DNA from: Nostoc sp. FACHB-892 | GTDB lineage: Bacteria > Cyanobacteriota > Cyanobacteriia > Cyanobacteriales > Nostocaceae | Length of the DNA stretch: 64,000 nt | Assembly (NCBI RefSeq): GCF_014698795.1 | Contig: NZ_JACJTR010000012.1 | Location: forward strand, 1 to 64,000 | Reading direction: 5' to 3' | Shown here: piece by piece, positions 45,081-53,972 of the stretch | Numbering within the stretch: the first letter of the stretch is position 1 | How the letters are laid out: every line of letters begins with the position of its first letter | Translations under genes and position numbers: made by a program | The notes under the pieces: generated by a model | What the model saw: the letters and a program-made list of their open reading frames with translations, nothing else | Told to the model about the DNA's origin: nothing | The model's database searches: none

Positions 45081-47411
45081 ATGGATACTCTCACACTTAA
45101 ACTTCGAGGCATGAGTTGCGCTGCTTGCGCCAACAACATCGAAAAGGCAATTCGCTCTGTTTCTGGAGTAATTGACTGCAATGTTAACTTTGGAGCAGAG
45201 CAAGCCACTATTAAGTATAATCGCTCTTTAGCCAATTTAGAAAAAATTCAAAGTGCGATCGCTGCTGCGGGATACTCTTCCTACTCACTTAAAGAAGAAT
45301 TGCTCACCGAAGAAGATGATGCAGAGATTGCGAGTAGGCAAGCATTACAACGCCAACTCTCTCTCAAGGTAGCGGTAGGAGGTGTAATCAGCATTTTCCT
45401 ATTTTTGGGTTCGTTGCCCATGATGACTGGGCTAAATTTACCCTTTATTCCAAGTTTCCTGGAAAATCCTTGGATACAATTACTGCTAACAACACCCGTC
45501 GTGTTCTGGTGTGGTGGATCTTTTTTCCGCAATGGCTGGAAATCTCTCAAGCGCCATACAGCGACGATGGACACGCTGATTGCTTTGGGTACAAGTGCAG
45601 CATATCTATATTCTTTGTTTGTCACTGTTTTCCCGAAATTTTTTATTGCTCAGGGCTTGATACCTCATATTTATTATGAAGTTGCCGCCATTGTCATTAC
45701 CTTAATTTTGTTGGGGCGGTTGTTGGAAAATCGCGCTAGGGGACAAACTTCTGAAGCCATCCGCAAACTCATTGGACTACAAGCCAGAGATGCCAGAGTT
45801 ATCCGTGATGGAATAGAAATTGATGTTCCCATCGCCGAAGTCAGAATCAACGATGTGATTTTGGTGCGTCCTGGTGAAAAGATTCCCGTAGATGGCGAAG
45901 TGATTACAGGTGCTTCGACGGTAGATGAAGCGATGGTGACGGGTGAAAGTTTGCCAGTCAAAAAGCAGCCAGGAGATGAGGTGATTGGGGCGACGATTAA
46001 CGGTGCGGGTGCTTTTCAGTTTCGGGTGACACGAGTTGGAAATGATACATTTTTGGCTCAAATCGTCAAATTAGTGCAACAAGCACAAGGTTCTAAAGCA
46101 CCAATTCAACGCTTGGCAGATCAAGTGACAGGATGGTTTGTACCAGCTGTAATTGCGATCGCGATCGCCACTTTCGTCATTTGGTTTAATTTCACTGGCA
46201 ACCTCACCCTAGCAACAATGACAACGGTGGGTGTACTAATTATTGCTTGTCCCTGTGCTTTGGGTTTAGCTACCCCCACTTCTGTAATGGTGGGGACAGG
46301 CAAAGGTGCAGAAAATGGGATTTTGATTAAGGGTGCAGACAGCTTAGAACTAGCACACAAAATTCAAACCATCGTTCTAGATAAAACTGGCACTTTAACT
46401 CAGGGGAAACCTACAGTTACAGACTTTGTGACTGTTAACGGTACAGCTAATGGTAATGAAATCAAGCTTTTACAGTTAGCAGCAACGGTGGAACATAATT
46501 CTGAGCATCCTTTAGCGTCAGCAGTGGTGAAATATGCCCAGTCTCAAGAAGTGAGTTTAACACAGGTCAAAAACTTTCAGGCGATCGCCGGTAGTGGGGT
46601 GCAAGCATTTGTTTCAGATAGCCTTGTGCAAATTGGTACACAACGCTGGTTAACAGAACTTGGAATTAACACCATAAGTCTCCAGCAGTATAAAGATACA
46701 TGGGAAGCTGCTGGTAAAACAGTCATTTTGATTGCTGTAGATGGCGAATTGCAAGGAATAATGGGTATTGCTGATGCCCTCAAACCTTCATCAGCAGCAG
46801 TGGTGAAAGCTTTACAGAAGTTAGGTTTAGAAGTAATAATGCTCACCGGAGATAATCGTAAAACTGCCGAAGCGATCGCAAAGCAAGTTGGCATTCAGCG
46901 AATATTTGCCGAAGTGCGTCCAGATCAAAAAGCAGCGATTATCCAATCCCTTCAAAGAGAGCAAAGGAAGCAGGGGGAGCAAGCGAATAATTATTATTCT
47001 CCCTCATTCCCCCACTCTCCACTCCCCACTCCCCACTCCCTTGTTGCAATGGTAGGTGATGGCATAAATGATGCCCCAGCCTTAGCACAAGCTGATGTGG
47101 GAATTGCTATTGGGACGGGAACAGATGTTGCGATCGCAGCTAGCGATATCACTCTAATTTCTGGAGATTTGCAAGGAATTGTCACAGCAATTCAACTTAG
47201 TCGCACCACGATCAACAATATCAAGCAAAATCTTTTCTTTGCCTTTATTTACAACGTCATTGGTATTCCTATTGCGGCTGGAATTCTGTTTCCTATCTTT
47301 GGTTGGTTACTTAATCCAATTATTGCCGGCGCTGCAATGGCTCTTTCTTCGGTGTCTGTTGTTAGCAATGCCCTCAGATTGCGTAAATTTCAACCAAAAG
47401 CTATCTCATAA
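45081..47411 (+). CDS. copA: Copper-translocating P1B-type ATPase
   Basis: The 776-residue protein has an N-terminal HMA domain ([11 protein letters not shown]), eight membrane helices, the ion-site CPC in [15 protein letters not shown] (about residue 388), phosphorylated Asp434 in DKTGTLTQG, the SEHPLA motif (about 474), [12 protein letters not shown] and [16 protein letters not shown]. It exports or moves Cu(I). Between residues of about 625 and 655 a 28-residue Gln/Ser/Pro-rich stretch interrupts the usual link before MVGDGIND; its DNA is spacer repeat. copZ lies upstream and a small membrane protein follows 19 bases after the stop. Confidence 0.95.
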   Translation: MDTLTLKLRGMSCAACANNIEKAIRSVSGVIDCNVNFGAEQATIKYNRSLANLEKIQSAIAAAGYSSYSLKEELLTEEDDAEIASRQALQRQLSLKVAVGGVISIFLFLGSLPMMTGLNLPFIPSFLENPWIQLLLTTPVVFWCGGSFFRNGWKSLKRHTATMDTLIALGTSAAYLYSLFVTVFPKFFIAQGLIPHIYYEVAAIVITLILLGRLLENRARGQTSEAIRKLIGLQARDARVIRDGIEIDVPIAEVRINDVILVRPGEKIPVDGEVITGASTVDEAMVTGESLPVKKQPGDEVIGATINGAGAFQFRVTRVGNDTFLAQIVKLVQQAQGSKAPIQRLADQVTGWFVPAVIAIAIATFVIWFNFTGNLTLATMTTVGVLIIACPCALGLATPTSVMVGTGKGAENGILIKGADSLELAHKIQTIVLDKTGTLTQGKPTVTDFVTVNGTANGNEIKLLQLAATVEHNSEHPLASAVVKYAQSQEVSLTQVKNFQAIAGSGVQAFVSDSLVQIGTQRWLTELGINTISLQQYKDTWEAAGKTVILIAVDGELQGIMGIADALKPSSAAVVKALQKLGLEVIMLTGDNRKTAEAIAKQVGIQRIFAEVRPDQKAAIIQSLQREQRKQGEQANNYYSPSFPHSPLPTPHSLVAMVGDGINDAPALAQADVGIAIGTGTDVAIAASDITLISGDLQGIVTAIQLSRTTINNIKQNLFFAFIYNVIGIPIAAGILFPIFGWLLNPIIAGAAMALSSVSVVSNALRLRKFQPKAIS
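46955..47041 (+). repeat. Spacer-type repeat inside copA, in frame
   Basis: AGGAAGCAGGGGGAGCAAG, an AATAATTATTATTC segment and three CACTCCCC units make about 85 bases that resemble spacers such as 1330-1410. They keep the copA frame open and encode about 28 extra residues ([13 protein letters not shown], then [14 protein letters not shown]) in the phosphorylation domain, just before MVGDGIND. Confidence 0.75.
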
Positions 47412-47430
47412 TTGCAGGGTAATTTAGGAA

Positions 47431-47658
47431 ATGTTCAGTAAAAAAATGCTTTGGGGAAGCCTTACAGCTTTAATGCTTCTCACTGGATCATCAGGTGTAA
47501 CATTAGCAGAAATGTCAGCCCACTCATCAGAGCAAACCAGCCAATTTCACCGTATCGAGCAACCTTTGGGTTTAAAAGTTGGGGTTGCGATCGCTGGTTT
47601 AGCCTTGGTCGGATTAGAGTTGTGGTGGTTTCTTCTCTATAAAAATCCTGATTCTTAA
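47431..47658 (+). CDS. Small membrane protein after copA
   Basis: The 75-residue protein has a signal-like N-terminus (KKMLWGSLTALMLLTGSSGV) ending near Ala26, a short Ser/His/Gln-rich lumenal part and a C-terminal membrane helix (VGVAIAGLALVGLELWWFLL). It is not recognised. Position right behind copA, with the same strand, suggests a copper-linked role; a membrane copper-binding or oxidase-assembly helper is possible but unproved. Met and His residues (MSAHSS, FHRIE) could be ligands. Confidence 0.7.
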   Translation: MFSKKMLWGSLTALMLLTGSSGVTLAEMSAHSSEQTSQFHRIEQPLGLKVGVAIAGLALVGLELWWFLLYKNPDS

Positions 47659-47690
47659 CCAGATGATTTGTCAGAAAAAGTTCTATCAAA

Positions 47691-47745
47691 GCGCCTAATG
47701 CACCGTGTTACATGACGGCGCATTAGGCTAAAGCCGTAACACACC
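47691..47745. repeat. Inverted repeat of the GCCTAATGC family
   Basis: GCCTAATGC (47693-47701) is complementary to GCATTAGGC (47720-47728), and GTGTTAC (47705) to GTAACAC (47735) gives a second, overlapping stem. Such alternating stems of GCGTTACGGC type are widely dispersed in Nostoc spacers. The remaining 47746-48158 shows nothing recognisable. Confidence 0.65.
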
Positions 47746-48158
47746 CTAAATTTTGATTTACTTCATTAATAAACTTTAAATAGTTGAAATTTTGCTCTAA
47801 TTAAAGATATTACTAAGTTTTTATTTTCAAAATATCTATTTTAAACTGAATAAGCTAATGCGTGCCTAAATTGTATAAACACTCTTTACATCTGTTAACT
47901 GTTAACTATTGACGGTTACCAGTTATCAGTATTAATGTAAATTTTCTAGTCAAATGCGTAACAGCTTATTAGCTTACATAAGCTGATATTTAACTAGTTT
48001 AATTTTAACACTTTTAATAAATTCCATTCAATATTTTACTTCTCTAATTTGCTCTATTTATTGGGCAACTGTTTCTCATGGTACTGAAAGTAACTGTTTT
48101 TTTCTAGTTTTCATGTTACTTCTAGATCAACTGCTTCACCTCAAGTGAAACCATAAAA

Positions 48159-49247
48159 ATGAATCTTAACTCGCAGACTTTTAGCTCAATCCGTAAACCT
48201 AAAAATTTTAATAATCCAGAGCGTTTTATTGAGGGATGGTATTGGGTAATACCTTCTCAAAATCTGCGGGTGGGTGAAGTAAAACCTGTCACGATTTTGG
48301 GCAGAGAACTAGTAATTTATCGTGGTAAAGACAAAAGAGTTGTTACCTTTGATGCTTACTGTCCCCACATGGGCGCTCACCTTGCTGAAGGCCAAGTTGA
48401 GGGTAATGGACTACGTTGTTTTTTCCATCACTGGAAGTTTGATGCTGAGGGGATGTGTGTTGATATCCCATGTTTAGATACGCCGCCTTCCTTGAAATTA
48501 CAAACTTGGCCCACTGCTGAAAAGTACGGAATGATTTGGGTTTGGACTGGAGAAATACCACAACAACCCCTACCTTTTGTTCCAGAGTTGGAACACAAAG
48601 AGTGTGATGTTGCTATCCATTCTCACTTTATAATGAACTGTCACCCTAATGTGGTGATGATTAATGCGATTGATGCTCAACACCTCAATGTAGTTCACAA
48701 ACTGCCAATAGATATTATTTTTGAAAAACAGGAACTAAACGAAAATGCGATTATCTTCAACAACACTACACCTATTCAAGAAAATTCCTTTTTGATCAAG
48801 CTCATCCGTCTTTTTTATAAAAATGCCATAACTTACAGTATTTGCTATTGGTTCGGTAGCATTGGCATTGTGACAGTTGGCCCTGATTTCTTCCATGTCC
48901 ACATGATGTTTGCAGTTCGCCTTCACGAAGGGGGAAAAACTGAAGGCCAAATCTTGTTAATTACTAAGAAGCGTAAAGGGTTTTTTAGTTGGTTATGCAA
49001 TCGAATTGTGCTATGGCTGACTAAGATTGCAGGTAAGTTCTTTCTTGTGGGTGATATTAAGATTGTCCAAACAATTAAGTTTGATTTGAAAACTCCCATC
49101 AAAGCAGATCAGTCAATCATGCAGTTTATTAACCATGTTGAAAAACAGCAATCTTTAATGTGGGGAACTTGGCAAGAAGGGCGATCGCGTGATCTAGAGA
49201 GCAAGCCCAAGCGTGAGAGATGGCAAGATACAATGAGTAATGATTAA
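48159..49247 (+). CDS. Rieske non-haem iron oxygenase
   Basis: The 362-residue protein has an N-terminal Rieske domain with Cys68/His70 (YCPHMGAH) and Cys87/His90 (LRCFFHHWKFD), ligands for a 2Fe-2S cluster, and a mononuclear iron site in NAIDAQHLNVVH (Asp172, His175, His180). This is the layout of PaO-like and sterol-desaturase-like Rieske oxygenases. A hydrophobic C-terminal part (FSWLCNRIVLWLTKI) could anchor it to a membrane. No reductase gene is adjacent; electron supply would come from ferredoxin. Substrate unknown. Confidence 0.88.
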   Translation: MNLNSQTFSSIRKPKNFNNPERFIEGWYWVIPSQNLRVGEVKPVTILGRELVIYRGKDKRVVTFDAYCPHMGAHLAEGQVEGNGLRCFFHHWKFDAEGMCVDIPCLDTPPSLKLQTWPTAEKYGMIWVWTGEIPQQPLPFVPELEHKECDVAIHSHFIMNCHPNVVMINAIDAQHLNVVHKLPIDIIFEKQELNENAIIFNNTTPIQENSFLIKLIRLFYKNAITYSICYWFGSIGIVTVGPDFFHVHMMFAVRLHEGGKTEGQILLITKKRKGFFSWLCNRIVLWLTKIAGKFFLVGDIKIVQTIKFDLKTPIKADQSIMQFINHVEKQQSLMWGTWQEGRSRDLESKPKRERWQDTMSND

Positions 49248-49665
49248 CATCATGTCTATTGACTAGAATTCCGTCAAACTACTTGGTCAATTAAACATTC
49301 ACAAAATCATCCCATTGTCAACAATCTTTGCAACAAATGAATCGGCTTTAGGGGTGTACAGCTGTACGTCCCTAAAAATGTAGGTGTAGCAGTTATTTTG
49401 CCAAATGGTATAACAATTAATAAAAGTTCGACTAAATTAGTTTTAACTTTTAATTTATTTTTTACTGGGCTACCAGAATAAATAAAAAGAAGTGGCAAAG
49501 CCACTTCCTAATTCCCAGGTAGAACCTAAGTCATGAGTATAACCACTAGAAAAATTTGAAATAGTATAAACAAACACCAATTAACTTAATATCTATGTTT
49601 TTCTCGTTTTCTGGGTTAGGCAATCCTGATTTTCATCAGTCGAATAACTGTATATTTACATAGCC
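49248..49665. other. Spacer with one palindrome
   Basis: These 418 bases contain the imperfect palindrome at 49347-49376 (TTTAGGGGTGTACAGC and its partner, centred on GTACAGCTGTAC), which belongs to the spacer palindrome family. No gene is seen. Confidence 0.5.
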
Positions 49666-49911
49666 TTATAATTGCAATGCAGACTCAATTTTATCCAGTT
49701 CATTGCTAAGATGTGCCAGTTTTGCCTCTTCATCAACAAGCTGCTGTTCTAATTGAAACTTGACTGCTGTACCAGCTTCAACTGCTACAGCTTTCTTCAT
49801 CTGCTTAAACTTCTCGCTGCGGATGTCAAATTCTGCCTGAAGTGCATCTAGTTTTTGTTGCGATCGCTGTCGCCCTCCAGCAGTTAAGCTAGTAGAAAGC
49901 TGTTGGAACAA
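49666..49911 (-). CDS. Small coiled-coil protein (81 aa)
   Basis: The 81-residue protein is almost entirely heptad-like helix (LDALQAEFDIRSEKFKQMKK, then VKFQLEQQLVDEEAKLAHL). It resembles the coiled-coil modules found at the N-termini of cyanobacterial TIR, CHAT and NACHT multidomain proteins, but stands alone here. Whether it is a functional adaptor or a fragment is unclear; there is no ribosome binding site that decides. The neighbouring 675-base secreted-protein gene is a pseudogene. Confidence 0.5.
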   Translation of the reverse strand: MFQQLSTSLTAGGRQRSQQKLDALQAEFDIRSEKFKQMKKAVAVEAGTAVKFQLEQQLVDEEAKLAHLSNELDKIESALQL

Positions 49912-49997
49912 CAGTGAATATACTACAGAACAAGCTGCCTACGGAATTGCTTTTTTAGGTCTTAGCAAGCAAACTGATGTTTAGCATTAGCGTACCA

Positions 49998-50672
49998 CTA
50001 CTGACTTGGGTTGAGTACAACGATTATTTCTGCTAGCCTGATTCCCAGAGGTTTCCAATTGGGATTGCTAGAAGAAAAAGTGCGATCGCCTGACACTGCT
50101 TTGTAGTCATTGGGATATTTCTGTGCAGCATTGGGAGCAGTATCTACTCGCAGGATGAGTTTGCCCTGATAGCTAGATAATTTGCTACTATCCAGCAAAA
50201 TAGTACCGCCATAGTCCCACGCCAATCCATAGAGTTTAAAGTCACCTAACTTTTTGCGTAACTCGCTCAATTCTGTTCCAATACCGATACCTTCACGGGT
50301 TTTCCAAGCTGAACCCAGGTTACGCACATCTAGAGGTTTGGTACGAGTATTATCACTCCAAACTACCAAGAGAGAACGTCCCCGATTTAGGTTTACCTGA
50401 GTAGCTGCGAAACTACCCATTCCTTCAGGGCCAGAAATGGTTTTATCAATGAGGCGGGATGCACCGAACAGCTTAACTAAATCTTGCTTGGTAGTTGTGC
50501 GTGTTATCGGGCCAACTCGTTCGCCAGGAACGATTAAGGTGTCTTTTAAAGGTTGCGTTCGCGCATCGGTTGGGGGTTAATTGGTTTTCTGGGGTAATGC
50601 AACTACTGAAATTGCTAAAGTTAACACCAAAGCTAACGCAGCTGTAACGATACCTTTAATAGATGCTTTCAT
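49998..50672 (-). pseudogene. Secreted protein gene with one premature stop
   Basis: An ATG at 50672 opens a 31-codon stretch that is a clear signal peptide (MKASIKGIVTAALALVLTLA, then VVALPQKTN), ended by TAA at 50579-50577. The same frame then runs without interruption for 192 more codons (PPTDARTQPLKDTLIVPGE, GPITRTTTKQDLVKLFG, and a long conserved tail) to 49998. So a 224-residue exported protein has been broken by a single nonsense codon just after the signal peptide. Family not recognised. A GTG restart downstream could give the mature part without a signal. Confidence 0.8.
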
Positions 50673-50783
50673 AGTCTACCTTTACGGGAATTCGATTTGG
50701 GAGTGTTCAATATATTCAATTATTACTTTTCAGTTTTAACTTCTACAGTTTCCCAATTACGGATTCCCGATTTCCCAATAGCT

Positions 50784-52778
50784 TTATTTCATTACTCTAG
50801 TTGCGTTGAAAATTGCTAGTAACGCTACTCCCACATCAGCGAATACAGCTTCCCACATTGTTGCTATGCCTAAAATACCCAAGCCAATAAATACACCTTT
50901 AATTGCTAATGCAAAACCGATATTTTGCCAAACAATTTGCCTTGTTTGTCTAGCGATTTGTATTGCTTCTGCCACTTTTGATGGTGCATCTGTCATGATC
51001 ACAATATCGGCAGTTTCTATCGCCGCATCTGAGCCTAATCCGCCCATCGCTATGCCAACATCTGCTCTAGCAATCACTGGCGCATCATTAATACCATCCC
51101 CAACAAAGGCAACTTTATTATGTTTACCAACGGTGTTAAGTAACTTCTCAATGGCATTGACTTTTTCTTCTGGTAATAACTCTGCTTCGTAAGTATCTAT
51201 GCCTAGCTGTTGAGCAATCTGAGATGCGATCGCTTGATTATCTCCTGTTAACATTACTGTTCTCTCTACACCCATTCTTTTGAGTGCATGAATAGCTTGT
51301 CTTGCATCTTCTTTCAACTCATCAGCAATGACAATATACCCAGCGTAAATATTATCTACTGCTAGATGAATAACTGTTCCCTCTAATTGGCAATTATCAT
51401 GAGCAATATTCTCTTTGCGGAGTAAGCGATCGCTTCCCGCGATCACTACCCTATTTTCAAGCTTGGCTTTAATTCCATAGCCTGCTATCTCTTCATAATC
51501 CCTCACCTCAAAATCATCGATTTTTCCACCATAAGCCTTGCGGATAGATTGAGCGATGGGATGATTTGAGTGCGATTCTACTTTGGCAGCTAATTCCAGC
51601 AATTCGTATTCAACATAGCCATTTGATGCTACTATTTTTGCTACTTTAAATACCCCGTGAGTTAGGGTTCCAGTTTTATCAAAAACAACTGTATTGACTG
51701 CATTTAAAGTATCTAGAAAAGTAGAGCCTTTAACCAATATCCCGCGTCTAGCTGCACCTCCCACACCTCCAAAGTAACCTAATGGAATACTGATAACCAG
51801 TCCACACGGACAGGAAATAACTAATAAAATTAAGGCACGATAAACCCATTCTGAAGAAGTTGCACCAGAAATGAATAAAGGAGGTAATATTGCGACTGCT
51901 AAAGATATAAAAACTACTATTGGTGTATAATATCGGGCAAATTTAGTAATAAATTTTTCTGTTTCTGCTTTTTTACTTTTGGCATTTTGTACCAAGTCTA
52001 AAATCTTAGCAATGGAAGAGTCATCAAAAAGTTTTGTTACTCTAATGCTGATCACACCCATTTTATTGATCATCCCAGCTAAAACTGTCTCTCCCAGTCT
52101 TACTGTTCGCGGTACAGATTCTCCAGTTAATGCAGATGTATCGACTTGGGAATTTCCATCTATAATCTCACCATCTAAGGGAATCTTTTCTCCAGGCTTT
52201 ACAACGATAATATCTCCAATATTTACTGTGTCTGGTGGTACTTTTTTTAGTTCTCCCTCTGTTTGAATATTTGCATAGTCTGGGCGGACTTCTAATAAGG
52301 CTTTAATAGAATTACGGGAACGACTAACGGCAATATCTTGAAACAATTCCCCAATTTTATAAAACAACATAACTCCGACAGCTTCGGGTAATTTATGAAT
52401 TGCGATCGCACCCAGTGTAGCTACTGTCATCAAAAATGTTTCATCGAATATTTTACCTCTGAGTATATTGCGCCCGGCAGTATGTAAAACACTCCATCCA
52501 CTTAATAAATAGGCAGGAATGAAAAGTAGATATTCACCTATTGAATAGAATGTATTGTGTAGTTGATCTTCAAAAATTACACCAGGCACATATAAACTTA
52601 AAATTACTACTAAAGGCAATACCTCATTTTTCAGATTGAATTCTCCATCGTGGTCGTGATTATGGTCATGGTTATGATTCTCTTCATGATTATGATTATG
52701 AACATGGTTATGATTCTCGTGATGCTCATGTTCACAGTTGCAACAACCTGAAGATTCTGAATGTATTTTTCGTTTCAT
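50784..52778 (-). CDS. Zn/Cd/Co-type P1B ATPase with His-rich N-terminus
   Basis: The 664-residue protein starts with a His/Asn/Asp-rich tail of about 50 residues (CEHEHHENHNHVHNHNHEEN) that can bind Zn or similar ions, and lacks an HMA domain; a CCNC motif is near residue 13. The core has SCPCGLVIS (about residue 320), Asp in FDKTGTLTHG (about 367), HSNHPIAQS and [15 protein letters not shown]. It resembles ZiaA/CadA exporters. No ArsR/SmtB regulator or operator is recognised in the 540 bases upstream. Confidence 0.92.
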   Translation of the reverse strand: MKRKIHSESSGCCNCEHEHHENHNHVHNHNHEENHNHDHNHDHDGEFNLKNEVLPLVVILSLYVPGVIFEDQLHNTFYSIGEYLLFIPAYLLSGWSVLHTAGRNILRGKIFDETFLMTVATLGAIAIHKLPEAVGVMLFYKIGELFQDIAVSRSRNSIKALLEVRPDYANIQTEGELKKVPPDTVNIGDIIVVKPGEKIPLDGEIIDGNSQVDTSALTGESVPRTVRLGETVLAGMINKMGVISIRVTKLFDDSSIAKILDLVQNAKSKKAETEKFITKFARYYTPIVVFISLAVAILPPLFISGATSSEWVYRALILLVISCPCGLVISIPLGYFGGVGGAARRGILVKGSTFLDTLNAVNTVVFDKTGTLTHGVFKVAKIVASNGYVEYELLELAAKVESHSNHPIAQSIRKAYGGKIDDFEVRDYEEIAGYGIKAKLENRVVIAGSDRLLRKENIAHDNCQLEGTVIHLAVDNIYAGYIVIADELKEDARQAIHALKRMGVERTVMLTGDNQAIASQIAQQLGIDTYEAELLPEEKVNAIEKLLNTVGKHNKVAFVGDGINDAPVIARADVGIAMGGLGSDAAIETADIVIMTDAPSKVAEAIQIARQTRQIVWQNIGFALAIKGVFIGLGILGIATMWEAVFADVGVALLAIFNATRVMK

Positions 52779-53315
52779 TTTTATGTTTAGGCTAGTAAAT
52801 TACTTGGTATATGAGCCTTTTTCCGAATGTAATGAAAAAAATAACTTTTTACAAGTCAAATATTTAAGAATCAAAATCTATATCAGTTTAATTGCTAAAT
52901 ATTTATACTATTTTTTGGTTAACATTAAGATTTTTAAATTTTAAAAATAGCGATCGCGGTTATTCATTTTATATAAGAATATAAAATATAACTTTGTTCG
53001 TAGTGAGCGATTTGTCGCTCTACATAAGATTTCAAAAGGCTATAACTGCTTAAATCAAACAAACAATTATTATCTTAGGAATATAAAGCTGATTTAAATT
53101 TTGTAAAGTAGACTACTTAGGTCTTAAAGCCAAACATCAAGCTTGTTTGCTGCTGAATCTGCTGTAGCAACTAATTGCCGTTCAAACTAACTGGATAGAT
53201 ATGGAACTTTCTTAGATAATAGCTGTCAAGCTAGCTATTCTTAGAGGAAATTAACTTGAAGTTTGAAAGTAAATCGAATACCCTAAGCTAGTAAACAATT
53301 TTCTCAAAGAAATCT
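52779..53315. other. Spacer, no gene seen
   Basis: AT-rich divergent spacer. A short hairpin GAGCGATTTGTCGCTC lies at 53006-53021 followed by TACATAAG. I see no SmtB-type 12-2-12 operator and no coding frame. Confidence 0.5.
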
Positions 53316-53690
53316 ATGAACAAAAAAATTATTTTGAATTTGCTTTCCAGTTCCTCAATTTTTGTGTCGCTGATGTCTACGCTGGCGGTATTGAATCCTG
53401 CTCATGCTAGTATTACTCAGCGATTAATGCACACACAAGACGGTCGTACCTGTATCACTAACCCACATGGTGGAAAAGATTTTGTGTGCATTCGAGATTC
53501 AGAGAGAAAGCAACCCTATGCCTCTACACGTTCCTCAAGCATTGTCACATCAGTATCAGATGACAATATTGCTATGTTGAACTTTACTGAGGAAGAAAGT
53601 GATGCTGCAATCCAGACATTTGGCTGTGACTGTCCCTACTGTGTAAATTCTTTGCGTCAGTTGCGCGGTACTGGAAATTTAGTGTACTAA
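53316..53690 (+). CDS. Secreted Cys-containing hypothetical protein
   Basis: The 124-residue protein has a signal peptide (NLLSSSSIFVSLMSTLAVLN, cleavage after AHA) and a mature part with CITNPHGGKDFVCI and FGCDCPYCVNSLRQL. The two Cys clusters suggest metal binding or disulfides; the CDCPYC run recalls small metal-binding or thiol-exchange proteins. Not recognised as a family. It is divergent from the zinc ATPase gene, which is compatible with a metal role. Confidence 0.7.
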   Translation: MNKKIILNLLSSSSIFVSLMSTLAVLNPAHASITQRLMHTQDGRTCITNPHGGKDFVCIRDSERKQPYASTRSSSIVTSVSDDNIAMLNFTEEESDAAIQTFGCDCPYCVNSLRQLRGTGNLVY

Positions 53691-53867
53691 GATTGAATAG
53701 CGCTTATAGCGGCTATAACTTCTGTTAGATACACTTGATTAATCACGTATAGAAGATATACGAAACTAATAAAGCATTTTTAATTAGATACCACTACTAT
53801 TATTTGGTCAAAAGTAAATTCATTGAAAGCGGCGGGAAACTCCATCCCCAGGTGTCTGTAGAGGGAT

Positions 53868-53962
53868 AGTCGCCCCGTCGCTTGGGGCATAGGGCATTGG
53901 TAACTTCTTCCCCATGCCCCATTCCCCATTCCCCATGCCCAAAAACTCCATCCCAAAAGTGG
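53868..53962. repeat. Spacer repeats (CCCATTCCC units)
   Basis: GGGGCATAGGGCATTGG followed by four or five CCCCATTCC/CCCATGCCC units and CCAAAAACTCC. Flanked by CCCGTCGCTTGGGGC. Confidence 0.65.
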
Positions 53963-53972
53963 GTGGAGTTTT

